In this document: positions 50,351 through 61,999 of the stretch, piece by piece
Numbering within the stretch: position 1 is the stretch's first letter
How the letters are laid out: every line of letters begins with the position of its first letter
Origin: Sisyra terminalis
Taxonomy: Eukaryota; Arthropoda; Insecta; Neuroptera; Sisyridae
Length of the DNA stretch: 64,000 nt
Direction of reading: 5' to 3'
NCBI GenBank assembly: GCA_958496175.1
Contig: OY292274.1
Span: 43,038,630 to 43,102,629 of the forward strand
Notes under the pieces: model-generated
What the model was told of the DNA's origin: nothing
Seen by the model: only the letters and a program-made list of their open reading frames with translations
Databases searched by the model: none
Made by a program: the position numbers and the translations under genes

Positions 50351-50356
50351 TTTATT
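50351..50356 (-). promoter_or_regulatory. Polyadenylation signal of the sarcoglycan gene
   Basis: AATAAA on the minus strand lies about 67 nt past the sarcoglycan stop codon. Confidence 0.5.
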
Positions 50357-50422
50357 TAAACGCTAATATACAACAATAATAAAAGATATTTTGGACTATC
50401 AGTAATGAGATTGTAAGCCTTG

Positions 50423-53400
50423 TTACCGGCATACACGGCTTGTTTCGTCTGTGGAGCAAACACCATGCGGTGGTGCCAAGAAGAGTTTTCCATCACCGCA
50501 GACACATAGCTGGTAAATACCTTGGGTTGTCGGATGGGATGTGCGTGAAGTGGAGGATGAGTCCATTCCACGAGCCATGGATGATGTGCTACCTCCTCGA
50601 GCAATTGTTGCCGTCGGAAGATTTGGCATGAGGACATTAGCAGCTTCGAGTCTTACCGCCCCTGCTACTGATTGCAGTTTCAGATCTGTGAGACATGCTG
50701 CCGTTATGCCGCCCGCACGGGATTCTACTGCAATCGATACAGGCGCACGTAGTTCCAATGATCTAGTCGGCGATTCGAGTCTTTAACAAAAAAAACAATG
50801 TGTGTATTTATGTACGCGCGTGAGAAGTTATACTTCTTTAGTATAGTTTAAATAAGTTTTTGATCCACTGCCGTCGCATCTTCCGGTAGTACCTGAACTG
50901 GCACACCAGTTATAAAATTTGTGATTACTAAAATATGATACAATTTTAAACACCAATTATTTTTAATATCAAAACACATAATAAGAAAACGTATGTGTTA
51001 CGGCAAAGATAAGGACAAAGAATTTAAAGTTTTAAATTCATCCGTGTAAGTGGAAAACAAATATAATAATTATTGGCTCAAATTTGAACTACCATGTCAT
51101 TAGTTTCAACTGTCATTTTGATTTCATTCAATTGCTAAGTTTACCCATTTGCCAGTTGTGTTAGTGTTGAGCTATGAAAAATTCATGGAATGTAACTGGG
51201 TATCAAATGAAAGATTAAATTGACTATTTATACATGGATACTATAAGTTTACACATTTGGTTACTTATATAAAATGTATATAACATATTATATGAATTAA
51301 CCGTTTAACCGAATTAACAGATTTTACCAGATAGAAGTAGATTGTCGCTATAAAATATCATGTATAGATATGTATAAACAATCCTAAATAGCGATGTCCT
51401 AAAAATTACATTTATACACAAGTGATGGTTTATTTTGTTTACCCATTTATATCTATACATTATAACTGATTTTTAATTCAAATATGAACATAAATAATGT
51501 AATATAATGTATCAAGCGTCTTTTATTACATTAATTTAAATACTACACTGAATAACTTCAGAAAAATATCTTTCTTTTAAATGCATTTTAGTTCTCATAA
51601 TAATAATAATAGGCAAACGTAAGTAATATGAATGCATATATTTCGGCAAAGGTAGACAAATATAGTAAATACATACGTGTGAGTGAAATACAATTATAGT
51701 TTCAAATTTGAACTTAATGGCTATCGCTATGGTTTCAACAGTAGTTTTGATTTCATTCAATCAATTGCCAATTTTTACCATTTGTCAGTTGTGTCAGTAT
51801 TGGGCGGTGCATATTTTACGGGAAATTACTACTTAGTTGTGTATTAATATGGATATTATTGTTTAGACGGTAAAATTGGAAAATATTTAGTTCAACTATA
51901 TCTATCTTCTCCATGTTCTAAAGGTTCTAACCGTTCTGCCTGTTTCTAACTGTTCGTAAACTATATCTTCGAATCTGATTCGGGATTGTTCGGAATGATT
52001 AAATCCTTTCCCTTCGAGTCTCCCGGTAAACAAAAAAACATTTGTCAACATATGAGAGTGCTAGCTTAACTTGATCAATGCGATAGTGTTTTAGTCGTCC
52101 TACTACTATGCATTTTGATCCCAAAAATCGGCCAGCTTTCGCCTGCTTGAACCATTCTTTCTTGCTAATCGTTTGCAAGCAACTTCATACTGTTACTTTA
52201 AAGTGTAATTTTTGTTACAATTCACTCTCATTATTTTTTTTTCAAAACGCCGGTAAAGAAGTATAACTCCAAGAAAAAAAACTTAGATAAAGCTTCGAGG
52301 TTTCTTATAAAAACAAATATTAAAAACTTTCTATGCAGTTGAGTTTTCATTAAATGCAATAATAATTTTTATTAAATTTTTTATAATACTAAAGCAACGA
52401 TGGATTAGACAAAATCTCATCCCCCCTAGACGGCTCTAGCAGATACTCCCAAGTACAATCTACGGTTCACATAATAATAAATATAATAATATGAGAAAAA
52501 CTTGTTTACCGAATTATAAATTAACAAAGTTTTGTGTAGTTTAGTTTGAACGAAGTTTACTTTTTAGTGAAGGAAATGAAAAGAAAAAAGCTCATAAAAG
52601 AGTCTTCAAGTAGCGCAAGCTTTTGTAAGCGGTCTCAGCCCAAAGTACAGATGCGGGCCCAACAAAAATGATGATTTTCCAACAGTTTTTCAGTGGAATT
52701 TATTTCGAAACACTCCCATCAAGCAAGGCTACGGTAATTTCTTATAAAAAAGTTTTAAGCATTTTTTTTGTTTATATTTAAACAGAAAAAAATGGGAAGA
52801 GCATTTTTTTAATAAAGCTGCATATTGGTGATTTGAACAACAGATGGTCGAACACGTTGTTTAGTTTTCAATTTAATTAAATATTCTACTTTAAACTTAT
52901 TGATTTATTTTAAGTTAGGAAGTTTCAAATTTTGTGTTAAATTCTTCCACAGAATATTTTTTGTGTCCCACTTAAATGTTTTCAATTACGTAGCACGTGG
53001 GTCTTGTTATCATTTTTCGATTTTCCAAACGTTAAATTTATCGCTTATCGACTAAGAATAACAGACATTGGCTCTAAACGGAACTGAATGGGCGAGCTTT
53101 GGGGTCGAGGGGGGTTTCGATAGATTAATGCTCACAATTCTCTAGCGAGAGCTTATGCGACGCTATAAACTAAAGACACTATCGTCAATAAATAAGACGG
53201 GTGAATAGACAACTTACAAATGATTCCCCCGTACAATAGCAGCATACCCCTATATCAGCCTTATAATACACACATTTCAGTTTCCTTCCTTTGCCATACC
53301 ATTTCGATTGGGTTTTTTTTCTCCGTGACGTTTACCTCGTTCACATCCTATTTTTCTAATACAACAATGCCAAGCATGAGACGGATATAGCTGAGAAAAA

Positions 53401-56400
53401 TAAATCGGCATAGATGGGGGGTTAAGTATGGACAAATTGAATCGTCATTATTAAATCCCTGATTTATGTCTAAATAGAATCTCAGGGATTCTTTTTCATT
53501 AAACAATTTTTTCCAATTTATACTATTGATTAAAATAATAGCTCTACATAAGAAATTGTATTTCTTTATTTTATTTTCTTCCTTATTTATCTTTGTGAGC
53601 AAAATATTTGTTCACATTTCGACGCTTATTATAAACATAATTAATAAAAGAAAAAAAACATATGATTACTAAGAATATAAAAGTCTCTGGAGATCATAAT
53701 TGTCCTAAAGCGGTGTTAAAAAAATTAAACTAAACAATTCACTTGATATATTATGTATTAATGTTATTTTTAGAAATAAAATTTTGTAAACTTTGTCATA
53801 ACTACTAAACTTTGTCAATTATTAAAAACAGGTAAAAATTGATCTCCTGAAACATCACTTGACTGGAAGATTAATTGGTAAGGATGAATTGTCCTAAGAG
53901 TTATAAAGAAATCAATTTTAATTTTTAAATGATTTTATGTTTGGTTATCAGTACATATTGGAAATCTAAAATTTTCGTGAAAAATTCAATAAAATGTGCT
54001 TAACACAAAATTATTTTTCTGTAAAATTTATAAGGATGTGACTACATAGTGATTTACACTAACATAGGAATTAATAATTGGCTATTCGTACTTATTGTAG
54101 GTAAGGATAATTATTTTTTTGCTGATACATTATTATTATGACATGTAGTGTTATTTTAAACATTGATAAATATTTTATTTTACTATTTCTGAGTTACTAT
54201 TAATAAATTAATTAAGCTACATTCAATTTAAAATTCGTCAATAATGCAGTTGTGTTTTAATCATGTTACATAACATATGTTAATTCATCTTAAAAAGAAA
54301 GTAAAGTGAATTTTAATTACTAGTGATTATATAGAAGTCACTATTTGGTAAAGTCTCATTGTCTATTTTCCTTTTAATTCAATTCACGAATTTATTGTTA
54401 ATTCAAATTTGACATTGTTAAATTCCTCTTCTTTAGTTGCTAAATTTTCATTAAAGCCGATGAATGTAGGAATTGAATTAAAATCCAAATATAGAATGAA
54501 ACGTTACCCAATAATAACTGGTACAAAAGCTACTTGTTCCGAATTTTTACCAATTCTTAATATTGGTATTAAGCTTTTCTTTGTTCACCATCAAATTGTT
54601 CTTAGAAACTATCAAAATTATCTTTTAGTTTTTTTAACATTTTAAAAATTGTTTAGTTATATGATTAACTAAATGTATGATGCATGATGTGTATGATGTA
54701 TGTAGTGTATGATGAATTGATGATTAACTGTATGGTTAATAAAGGACAGACATAATATAGGAACAAGGAAGTTATGTATTTAATATTATTTATTTACTGT
54801 ACTCCTAGAAACAAATTTTTGATTAGCAGAATTTTTTTTCAGGGACTTATATAACGTAATTATTATCAAATTCTTTTTGACACCCTGTTTAAATTGACTT
54901 GCAGTAATAGTGATATTAATGTTTTTAAATAGTTTAACAAAAATATTCTTATTCATTTACTTTAAAGTAACGGGTAGAGCTTTAAATTTTTTCGTCATTG
55001 CTTTGGGGTTTTCTATAAGTCTATATCTATAAAACTTCCATTAATATATTACTTATGTTGAAATGATCTGTTCATTCAAATGTTTATCGTTTTTACTTAA
55101 GAGTCTGATTCATTGATTATAATTATTGTTTGCCATTAATATTTTGTGTTACTGTTTTTCAATAACAGTTACAAAAGTGAAATTTCAATTTTGAATGCCT
55201 TAGAAATGCGAAAAAAGAACGAAACGTTTCAATAATAATTAAATTTAAACTTTCAGGCTAATATGGAATCATGCAATATAAACTTATTTACGTGTACAAC
55301 TTTCCCACTTTTAAGCCCCGTGGAGAAGATGAAGCAATGGGTTCGTGGGTAAAAAAGCTTATGCCCATACCTGTGCTCTGTTTAGCTGAAAAGTTTCAAT
55401 GGCGCAGAGAAGGACCAAAAAGTCAAAAGTGAGTGTGTGAGGCCAGTAGTATGATTTAATGATTTTAATTTTAGGTCTGATTACAAACAGTTGTTAACAA
55501 AATGTATTACGCTGAAATTAGGGACGCAATGTGCGTTACCTAAAATGGTTATTTAAGTAAATTTATTATTGGCTGGCTCGTTTTTAAGGGTTGTGTTTCA
55601 AACTAGAAGCACCTTATACACGCGAAAACAGATAGTAGAGACGGAGAGAAAAACTGACAAACATTTATAAATTATATTCAATATGAAAACAAATTTTGGA
55701 TGAACATGTGTAGATGGACGAGTACATGTAAGGGCTCCAGACGTTAACCTTTTTCCATGAATATTACGTAAACATTTAAAATTTAAAAGTTTAACATGAA
55801 CGAATGGATTCATTCAATTACAAACAATTACCTGAGGTCATGTGCGGACTCGGCTCTGACAAGTGGCGTTTGAACACTTCCATCAAAAGCCACCCCGCCA
55901 ACTCCAGTTACTCGTAGCATTTCCGCCCCAATTACGACTTCGTGACGATCTGCCGAAAACAAAATATCACCACGGTCGTCTGTGATACGAAAAGCTCGTG
56001 CTTGACATTCCAAACGATCATTGCCTGGAAAAAAACCGTATTTTTTCAGAAATCAGTTTTAATAACAGGAAACTGATTAGGATATACTAACCGAGAAACA
56101 ATGAGTTTAGTAAATAACCCTCGCGATCCCTTGTCGAAAGTGTTAAGTTTCGGCTCGATTCAATTGTAATGGGTTGTCCTTTCCGCGATCTGATCGTACT
56201 CGCGATTAATGCGTCCAAGACCATGGCTTGTCCATTAAGCTGTAGACCTCCCGGAACAATTCGCAACTGTCCCATTCCATCCTTAACCACAAAAATGGAG
56301 TCAATATAATCCCATAAGAAAATATAACAGCATTAAATGCGAGATATTTTCATATAATAATTCTAATAACATTAAAACACAATAACGATATTTATCGTTC

Positions 56401-59400
56401 CAATATTTGTTCGTTGGAAAGATAAACAAACAGAAGGACAATTTAACAATGTAATCGCATCATCACCCTCCCGATTGAGTTAAATAAGCATTAAATCTCA
56501 TAATAAAGGTCGGAGAGCTTTTATGCCATTTGTCGGTTGAGTGAGTCGCGCGGGCTTTTCATCCCTTGTCTTTATCGCACACTTTTCCTACACCAAGCTT
56601 TTTACTCTTTCGTTTGACATCCTGGCATTACGATGTGACGTTGTTTTCTCGATTTGCCGGGACACGAGACTTTTATTTTATTAGATTACCTCAGTGCTTC
56701 AGTGCCTATATGTACATTAGTTTTATTTTTTTACAACTTTTTTAACAATGAATCGGCTATCTTCTCGAAATTCCAACCAGCCACGCTTTATTAGATAACA
56801 AATCTTAAATAATGCACAATCAACAATTCATTCCATCACCGTGGAACTTTAAATGTCGATCGTAAATTCAACGTTTAGAATTCTAGGAATTTCTTCATTT
56901 CAGAAGAATATTGGTACAGGTGTAAATTAAACACCATTAATATCCTTCTAACTGGCAAACACTAGACGCTTGAGTTGAATTCCCGACTAATTATTGCGCT
57001 TGGTATCCTAAATGATTGCAAAACGAATTTCTACAAAACTGTAAGCGATGTTTGGCCTTAATAACATTTGCATTCATTTCTAATTGTAAGCCAAACATCA
57101 ATGAAAATTAGTTTAATTTGTTGATGTCTTTCAAAGGGATTTCCAGGAAAATATTTATTTTGAATTTTTTCGAGCTCTGAGAAGTATTAGTGCAGTGCTG
57201 TAATTTCTATAAGCTGAAAGGCTTTCTCAGTTTCTATTACAATTAGGTCACTGTTTATATAAACGGATGCACACATAACGCTCGGGGGCCTAATTACCAG
57301 TTGAAATCCTCATAGGAAACTGTTGCATACTCCCAGCCAAGCAGACACGCATCCATAAATACAAAAGCTCATCAGCTCTCGCAAGTTGTCTGTCTCGCTT
57401 CTCATTTCACTTCCTCTCATTATCTATTATTATTATTACTATCATTATCTCTTCATCGGTAAAGACAACATGCTGATGTATGCAATGATCATTGAAGCTT
57501 TTACATCTTCCTTTCCAAACATCGCATTCATGCCCGCTGCTATTACGTTCTATGTCCTAAGCTCTATTGTAAACTAAGAGAAATTTTCGTTCTTTCTAGT
57601 TTGTTTCCAAACCAAGCTTTCTATTGAATTTCTTTGATAGGATTCAGGATGTCGATTCAGAACCGTTTTTATTATTCTATAACGTGAACGTTTCTCATTA
57701 ATTTTACCAAGATCTGCCCTGTGGCAAACTAATCTAGATATTTATATTTTACGTTAAATTTTACACAAATAAGTACAAGATTTTTTTACAAGAAAAGCAT
57801 CCATGCTTTAAAATATTTTAATGACTGAATTGAAATAATTAGATACAGTCAAAAAAATCATAAGAATTAATAAATCGATTTGCCGCTCTTCTATGAAAAT
57901 TTGTCAACAAATTGAATTAAAATTTTCAATAACTATAGGATAAGCTATGAATTATTAAAGTATTGTTAAAAGTATAGTTAAAAATGTGAATTTTAAGCAA
58001 GGCTAAGAAGTTACATTAGACTCCGACTCCGGCTTGGAAGACGATAATATTAAAACTGTGTATCCCGCTCCGGAGTCTATGTTTGACTCTAGTTCCGGTT
58101 TCTGTTTTGGGACCAGTTTAAACTTTAATAATCAAATGTATTACCAGTTATGAAGTTTAAAAATATCTGTACAAAATTATTTGAATCATTGTCTAACACA
58201 GGAGTGGGCAAACGGTCGATCGCAAACAGTTCGATAGCCGATCGCTAACATTGTAAATAATGTACTAAGTTAATTTCAAATCTTTCAATTGAAAATGTTT
58301 ATCTGCTAAAAATTTAAGACAATGAAGTTTGAATTTAAAATAAAATCTTACTTAGTCAACATTAAAAATGAAAATGAAATAAAAACGAAATATTTATTAA
58401 AAAAGCACATTGAACAAAATAGTAAATTCAATTTATCTATTTCTTGCCCCCTTTTCCCCTAACTTTCTGCCCTCTATTTATTAAAACCAATAAAGACCTT
58501 TGTTAAATTTTTATTTGTTATAAATCTAACTCATTTTTTGTAGTCGATCGCGCATAAAAAGAAAAGTATAGTCGATCGTACCAGTGTTAAGTTTGCCCAA
58601 CCCTGGTCTAACGTCTATATCATAATTCCGGACGCCACCATCAAATGCAAAAGTTTAGAAATTAGGATTTAAAAACCGACGCAAATACCTAAATCTTCTT
58701 AATAAGCGCCGAGCACAAATTTAAATTAAATAATTGAAAACATGAATATTTGTTAATAATTATTTAGATTTTAGAGATGTTGATAGGTATATTTAGTTGC
58801 GTATCTACTCTTAATCCTCCCGTACCTATAGATATGAATTTAGTTTATACTATCTTTAATAATTTAAATATCTCTAAAAATATAAAAGAAAGTGAGTTCA
58901 TATGTTAGGTATTCCTCCCTAAAACTTTTACACATAGAATAAAATCGTAATAGTAACGAGGATGTATCTCGCAAAATGAGATGATTTATCAAAAAATCCA
59001 AAGTAAATTTACCAATTTTATTAAACATCCGTTAGTATGGGCTATTTTTGCGCATGCCTTTGTTTCGCATCCTTTGGGATATGCAACAGTTAATAGGTAC
59101 ACTCGTTTCGTGCCTCTTTCTTATATATATCGTGATTGAGCATGTGTGGTAGACGAGTTCAGATGAGATATTTCATTTCGAAGATTGTGACAGGAATACT
59201 CAAATAAACTGTTGTGTTTCATAAATATAATTAATGATAGTAAAAATAAAGATAATTATTAATGCATTTCAGCTTATAATCTGATCAGTTGAAACAATAT
59301 TTATAAACTATCAAATATTTCAGAATTTTATGCATTTCTTTTAAATGTTGTAGTTAATACATATCACCGAATAATACGTTGTATTTTAAACACTGCAATA

Positions 59401-60041
59401 AAAAGGTTAAGATTAATTCAGAAATTACGTAAGGCAATACGTATGGAAAAGTCTCAATATTTTTTATCTTATAGAGGTAGGAAAGAGATTTCTAAAAATT
59501 ACAAGATTTATGCAATTATTTATGAATAATGCCTTGGACCTTATACTATTTCATTCGCTTGTCTATGTTGTGAATTAAATGTATTTTAATTTTAAAAAGT
59601 TTTTAACACTCATTCATAACAAGGGATATTATCTAACAATATTATTAGGGAAGAAATTTAAGTGAGTAAACAGGAGTTTCTTTGGAAATAGTAATTGCAA
59701 GTTATATTCTTATAAAAAATTGAAAAATCAAAAAAAAGTTTCAAGAAACCATTTAGTGTTACCGGCTTTTTAAATGATTTTCTGAAAATAAAACATTAAT
59801 TTTTAAGTAAAAAATTACCGTTGAAAATTCCATAACTTTAAGCACCCACAACGTTAAAGCTAGATTGATGATGACCATAACCAGCAATCCAAGAATCAAA
59901 AGATACAAGCATCGTTTTCGCCATCCATAAATGCCAATTTTAAAATTATATCGTGGCTCCTGATGAGTGGAAATCGCCGATCCTGACTGAATTCGGCTAT
60001 CGGAGTTGCCCTGTTGCGCATCATCTTGTGTTCTTCGCGAT
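50423..60041 (-). CDS. Scgdelta: Gamma/delta-sarcoglycan (5' end not found)
   Basis: Four exons in order of transcription are 60041-59819, 56281-56092, 56024-55832 and 50780-50423. They join in frame and give 320 residues plus a split first codon, so at least one more N-terminal exon exists upstream. This is a type II membrane protein of the dystrophin-associated complex in muscle. The cytosolic part ends in [17 protein letters not shown], directly before one transmembrane helix ([21 protein letters not shown]). The extracellular part has DGMGQLRI, the [19 protein letters not shown] repeat region, [20 protein letters not shown], and the C-terminal cysteine motif [12 protein letters not shown] with two further cysteines, as in vertebrate delta/gamma-sarcoglycan. 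Between NLP and CVC is a Ser/Thr-rich linker about twice the vertebrate length. Introns are 3537, 67 and 5051 nt. The exons are clearly GC-richer than the introns. Confidence 0.95.
50781..55831. other. Intron 3 of the sarcoglycan gene
   Basis: About 5 kb, mostly AT-rich. GC-richer patches lie at about 51930-52190 and 53040-53420. A short ATG frame at 55271-55432 (plus) has 53 codons and a normal amino-acid mix but no splice sites or recognised family. An ACACCCTGT word near 54881 recalls the transposon-end-like words at 40258 and 42481. A simple GTATGATG repeat sits at about 54674-54722. Confidence 0.5.
56282..59818. other. Intron 1 (first seen) of the sarcoglycan gene
   Basis: Contains an intact hAT MITE (58.2 kb). 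The segment at about 56420-57560 is much less AT-rich than the rest and holds no continuous frame, so a cis-regulatory element is the simplest guess. Nothing else is supported. Confidence 0.45.
58191..58613. mobile_element. hAT-type MITE with 8-bp target-site duplication
   Basis: A 407-bp element (58199-58605) is flanked by GTCTAACA (58191-58198) and GTCTAACG (58606-58613), one mismatch. The left end is CAGGAGTGGGCAAACGGTC and the inverted right end CAGGGTTGGGCAAACTTAA. GATCGC/GATCGT words occur just inside both ends. The CAGGGGTGGGCAAAC terminus is characteristic of hAT elements. It has no transposase. A lone related end is at 38075-38122. Confidence 0.85.
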
Positions 60042-61660
60042 CTGAAAAAAAAAACAAATTTAGGAAAAAAATCATTTGGTAAAACATGAAAGATAAAAGA
60101 TTACTAGCACAAAATTCGTTTCGTCAAAACGAGATAGAAAGTTAATTAGCATGTTTGTAAATTTAATTAAGAATTAACGAGTCAGAGAAAAGAAAATGAG
60201 TGAATTTCATAATGCGATTTGAATAATTTAAAATAAATGCTTTGAACTCTTGATGAGCTGCCCTGGCATGTTGAGAATTTTGTCCGTTTTTCATGTAAAA
60301 TAAATAACAAAAGTTATAAAGTTTCTTTGGATGAACGTGAATTGCCATCGTTGTAATACCGTGGAGATAAACCATTTCCTTCATCCCATCAATTTTTTCT
60401 ATTAAAAAAAACGTAAAGAAATGCACATGTAATAAGACAACTGTCAGCTATTTCAATTTGTTTCAAACTTTTGTACATGGAGAATTTTTCACCTATTTTC
60501 CATCTTTCAAAAGATACGATATCAACGAAATACATCCATAAAGACGTGGGGTTAAAACAGATGAGACTTTCTTATTTTATTCCTGTTTCAGCCGTGAGAT
60601 GGGTTGAGGATTGCCACCGCCGTCACGCCGGAATGAAATAGTTTCATGTCATAAAAATATAAATGGTCCAGTTTTGCTTCCTTTTTTGGCTTTCGAAGAT
60701 TCGTCACTCAAACAGCATTTACTTTCCGTCTTCTTCGTTTTCTGTTTTTCATCGCAATCATTAGAGTGGGATATAAAAGTTTCAAATGTATTAAAGAAAT
60801 TTTTAATATAATTTTTCAAGTAGCATCATTTTTAATATTACATTTTTCTAAAGCATTTCTAACATTAATAAAGCTCATAGTAATGTTTAGTTTTCTAACC
60901 TCGTACGTTATGTATAGTAGACAAAACCATTTCGTTTCGTTTTCTATTTATGTTTGCGTTTTATTTTTTAAAATTGCGAATACTTTAATAAGCTTTTTTT
61001 TTCAAAAAATTCTTTAACTTCAAAAGGAGGAAAAAAAACATCTTAAATTATTTTCTTCAACGTTTACCTCTTATATTTATTTACATATTATGTCATTATA
61101 AACACCATATCATATTTCTTAAGCCGCTAGCAGCTTATTTTTCCAGATTAAGTTATGCTAGTAAGTACCTAGAAAATATTCACAGCCAACACTGACACAC
61201 ATGGCGCAAATTGTCAATTGAATGAAATCAAAATGACAGTTGAAACAAATAACAACAATCAGTTCAGTTGTTTTTTTTTTGGAACACTACAAGTGTTGGA
61301 ATCTGGTAAATCGCAACATACTGACTTCACCATTTTGTCCTCACTTCGCAAAATACAAGTTCGATAAATTTTTGATTTTTATTAGGACAAAAATATTTTG
61401 TTTTTATAAAATCTCAAGCAAAATTAAACCGAATTTGATGTTTTATTATTATTATTTTTTGTTTAACTAATATTTTATTATTTTTTTCTTTGATTATACG
61501 TAGAAAAATAGAAGAAATTTAGGCTTGTAGATTCAAACACTTCCTAAGGTACATTTTTATTATAACTTATCAGGGTTGAATTTTAGTAATCATTGAAAAA
61601 TCAAGCACTCCTTTAACCTAATCGTTTGGTTAAGTTGAAATATACGTTTTTTTCTATTTT

Positions 61661-61735
61661 TATTTACTGTCACTTCATATCTACTAAGATCTTAAGTGAC
61701 TCTAGGGTTAGTAAGATTCTTAGAAGAAAACCACA
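61661..61735 (-). mobile_element. SINE 3' fragment
   Basis: The plus strand reads TTTACTGTCACTTCATATCTACTAAGATCTTAAG and then CTCTAGGGTTAGTAA, in the same order as the tail and TTAACCCTAGAG body block of the SINE family. The tRNA-like head is missing. Confidence 0.5.
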
Positions 61736-61978
61736 AGCAATGAGAAAATATTGAAATTATTACTGTGAATAGTCAACTATGTGAGTCATGCTTCTGTTAA
61801 ATTTCAATTCGACTTAGGGCTTATAAACGGTGTAAAAAAATCGTAAAGTTGAGTAAGTTCGAATTGCTGTTATGACGGAAATCACATCTCCAGGAATAAT
61901 AGTGGTTTAAATCTTAAAAATTTTGGAAAGAAGGCATATTAAGGCAAAAAGGTTGGTCGAGACAAAGTTGGTAAGACT

Positions 61979-61999
61979 AGTCTCGAGACATTATCTCGA
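61979..61999. repeat. Two TCTCGAGA palindromes five bases apart
   Basis: TCTCGAGA-CATTA-TCTCGAGA is flanked outward by GAGACAAA and TTTTGTCTC, which are themselves inverted. The nested inverted repeats span about 61957-62010. They could be the remnant of a terminal-repeat element or a dimeric binding site. Confidence 0.5.

Noticed and set aside
50440..50786. Other long frames over the sarcoglycan last exon on both strands
   Set aside because: They are shadows of the GC-rich sarcoglycan exon; only the frame with [12 protein letters not shown] matches the family.
60163..60426. 87-codon minus-strand frame as the missing sarcoglycan N-terminal exon
   Set aside because: No donor in the required phase is evident and the sequence is unlike known sarcoglycan N-termini.
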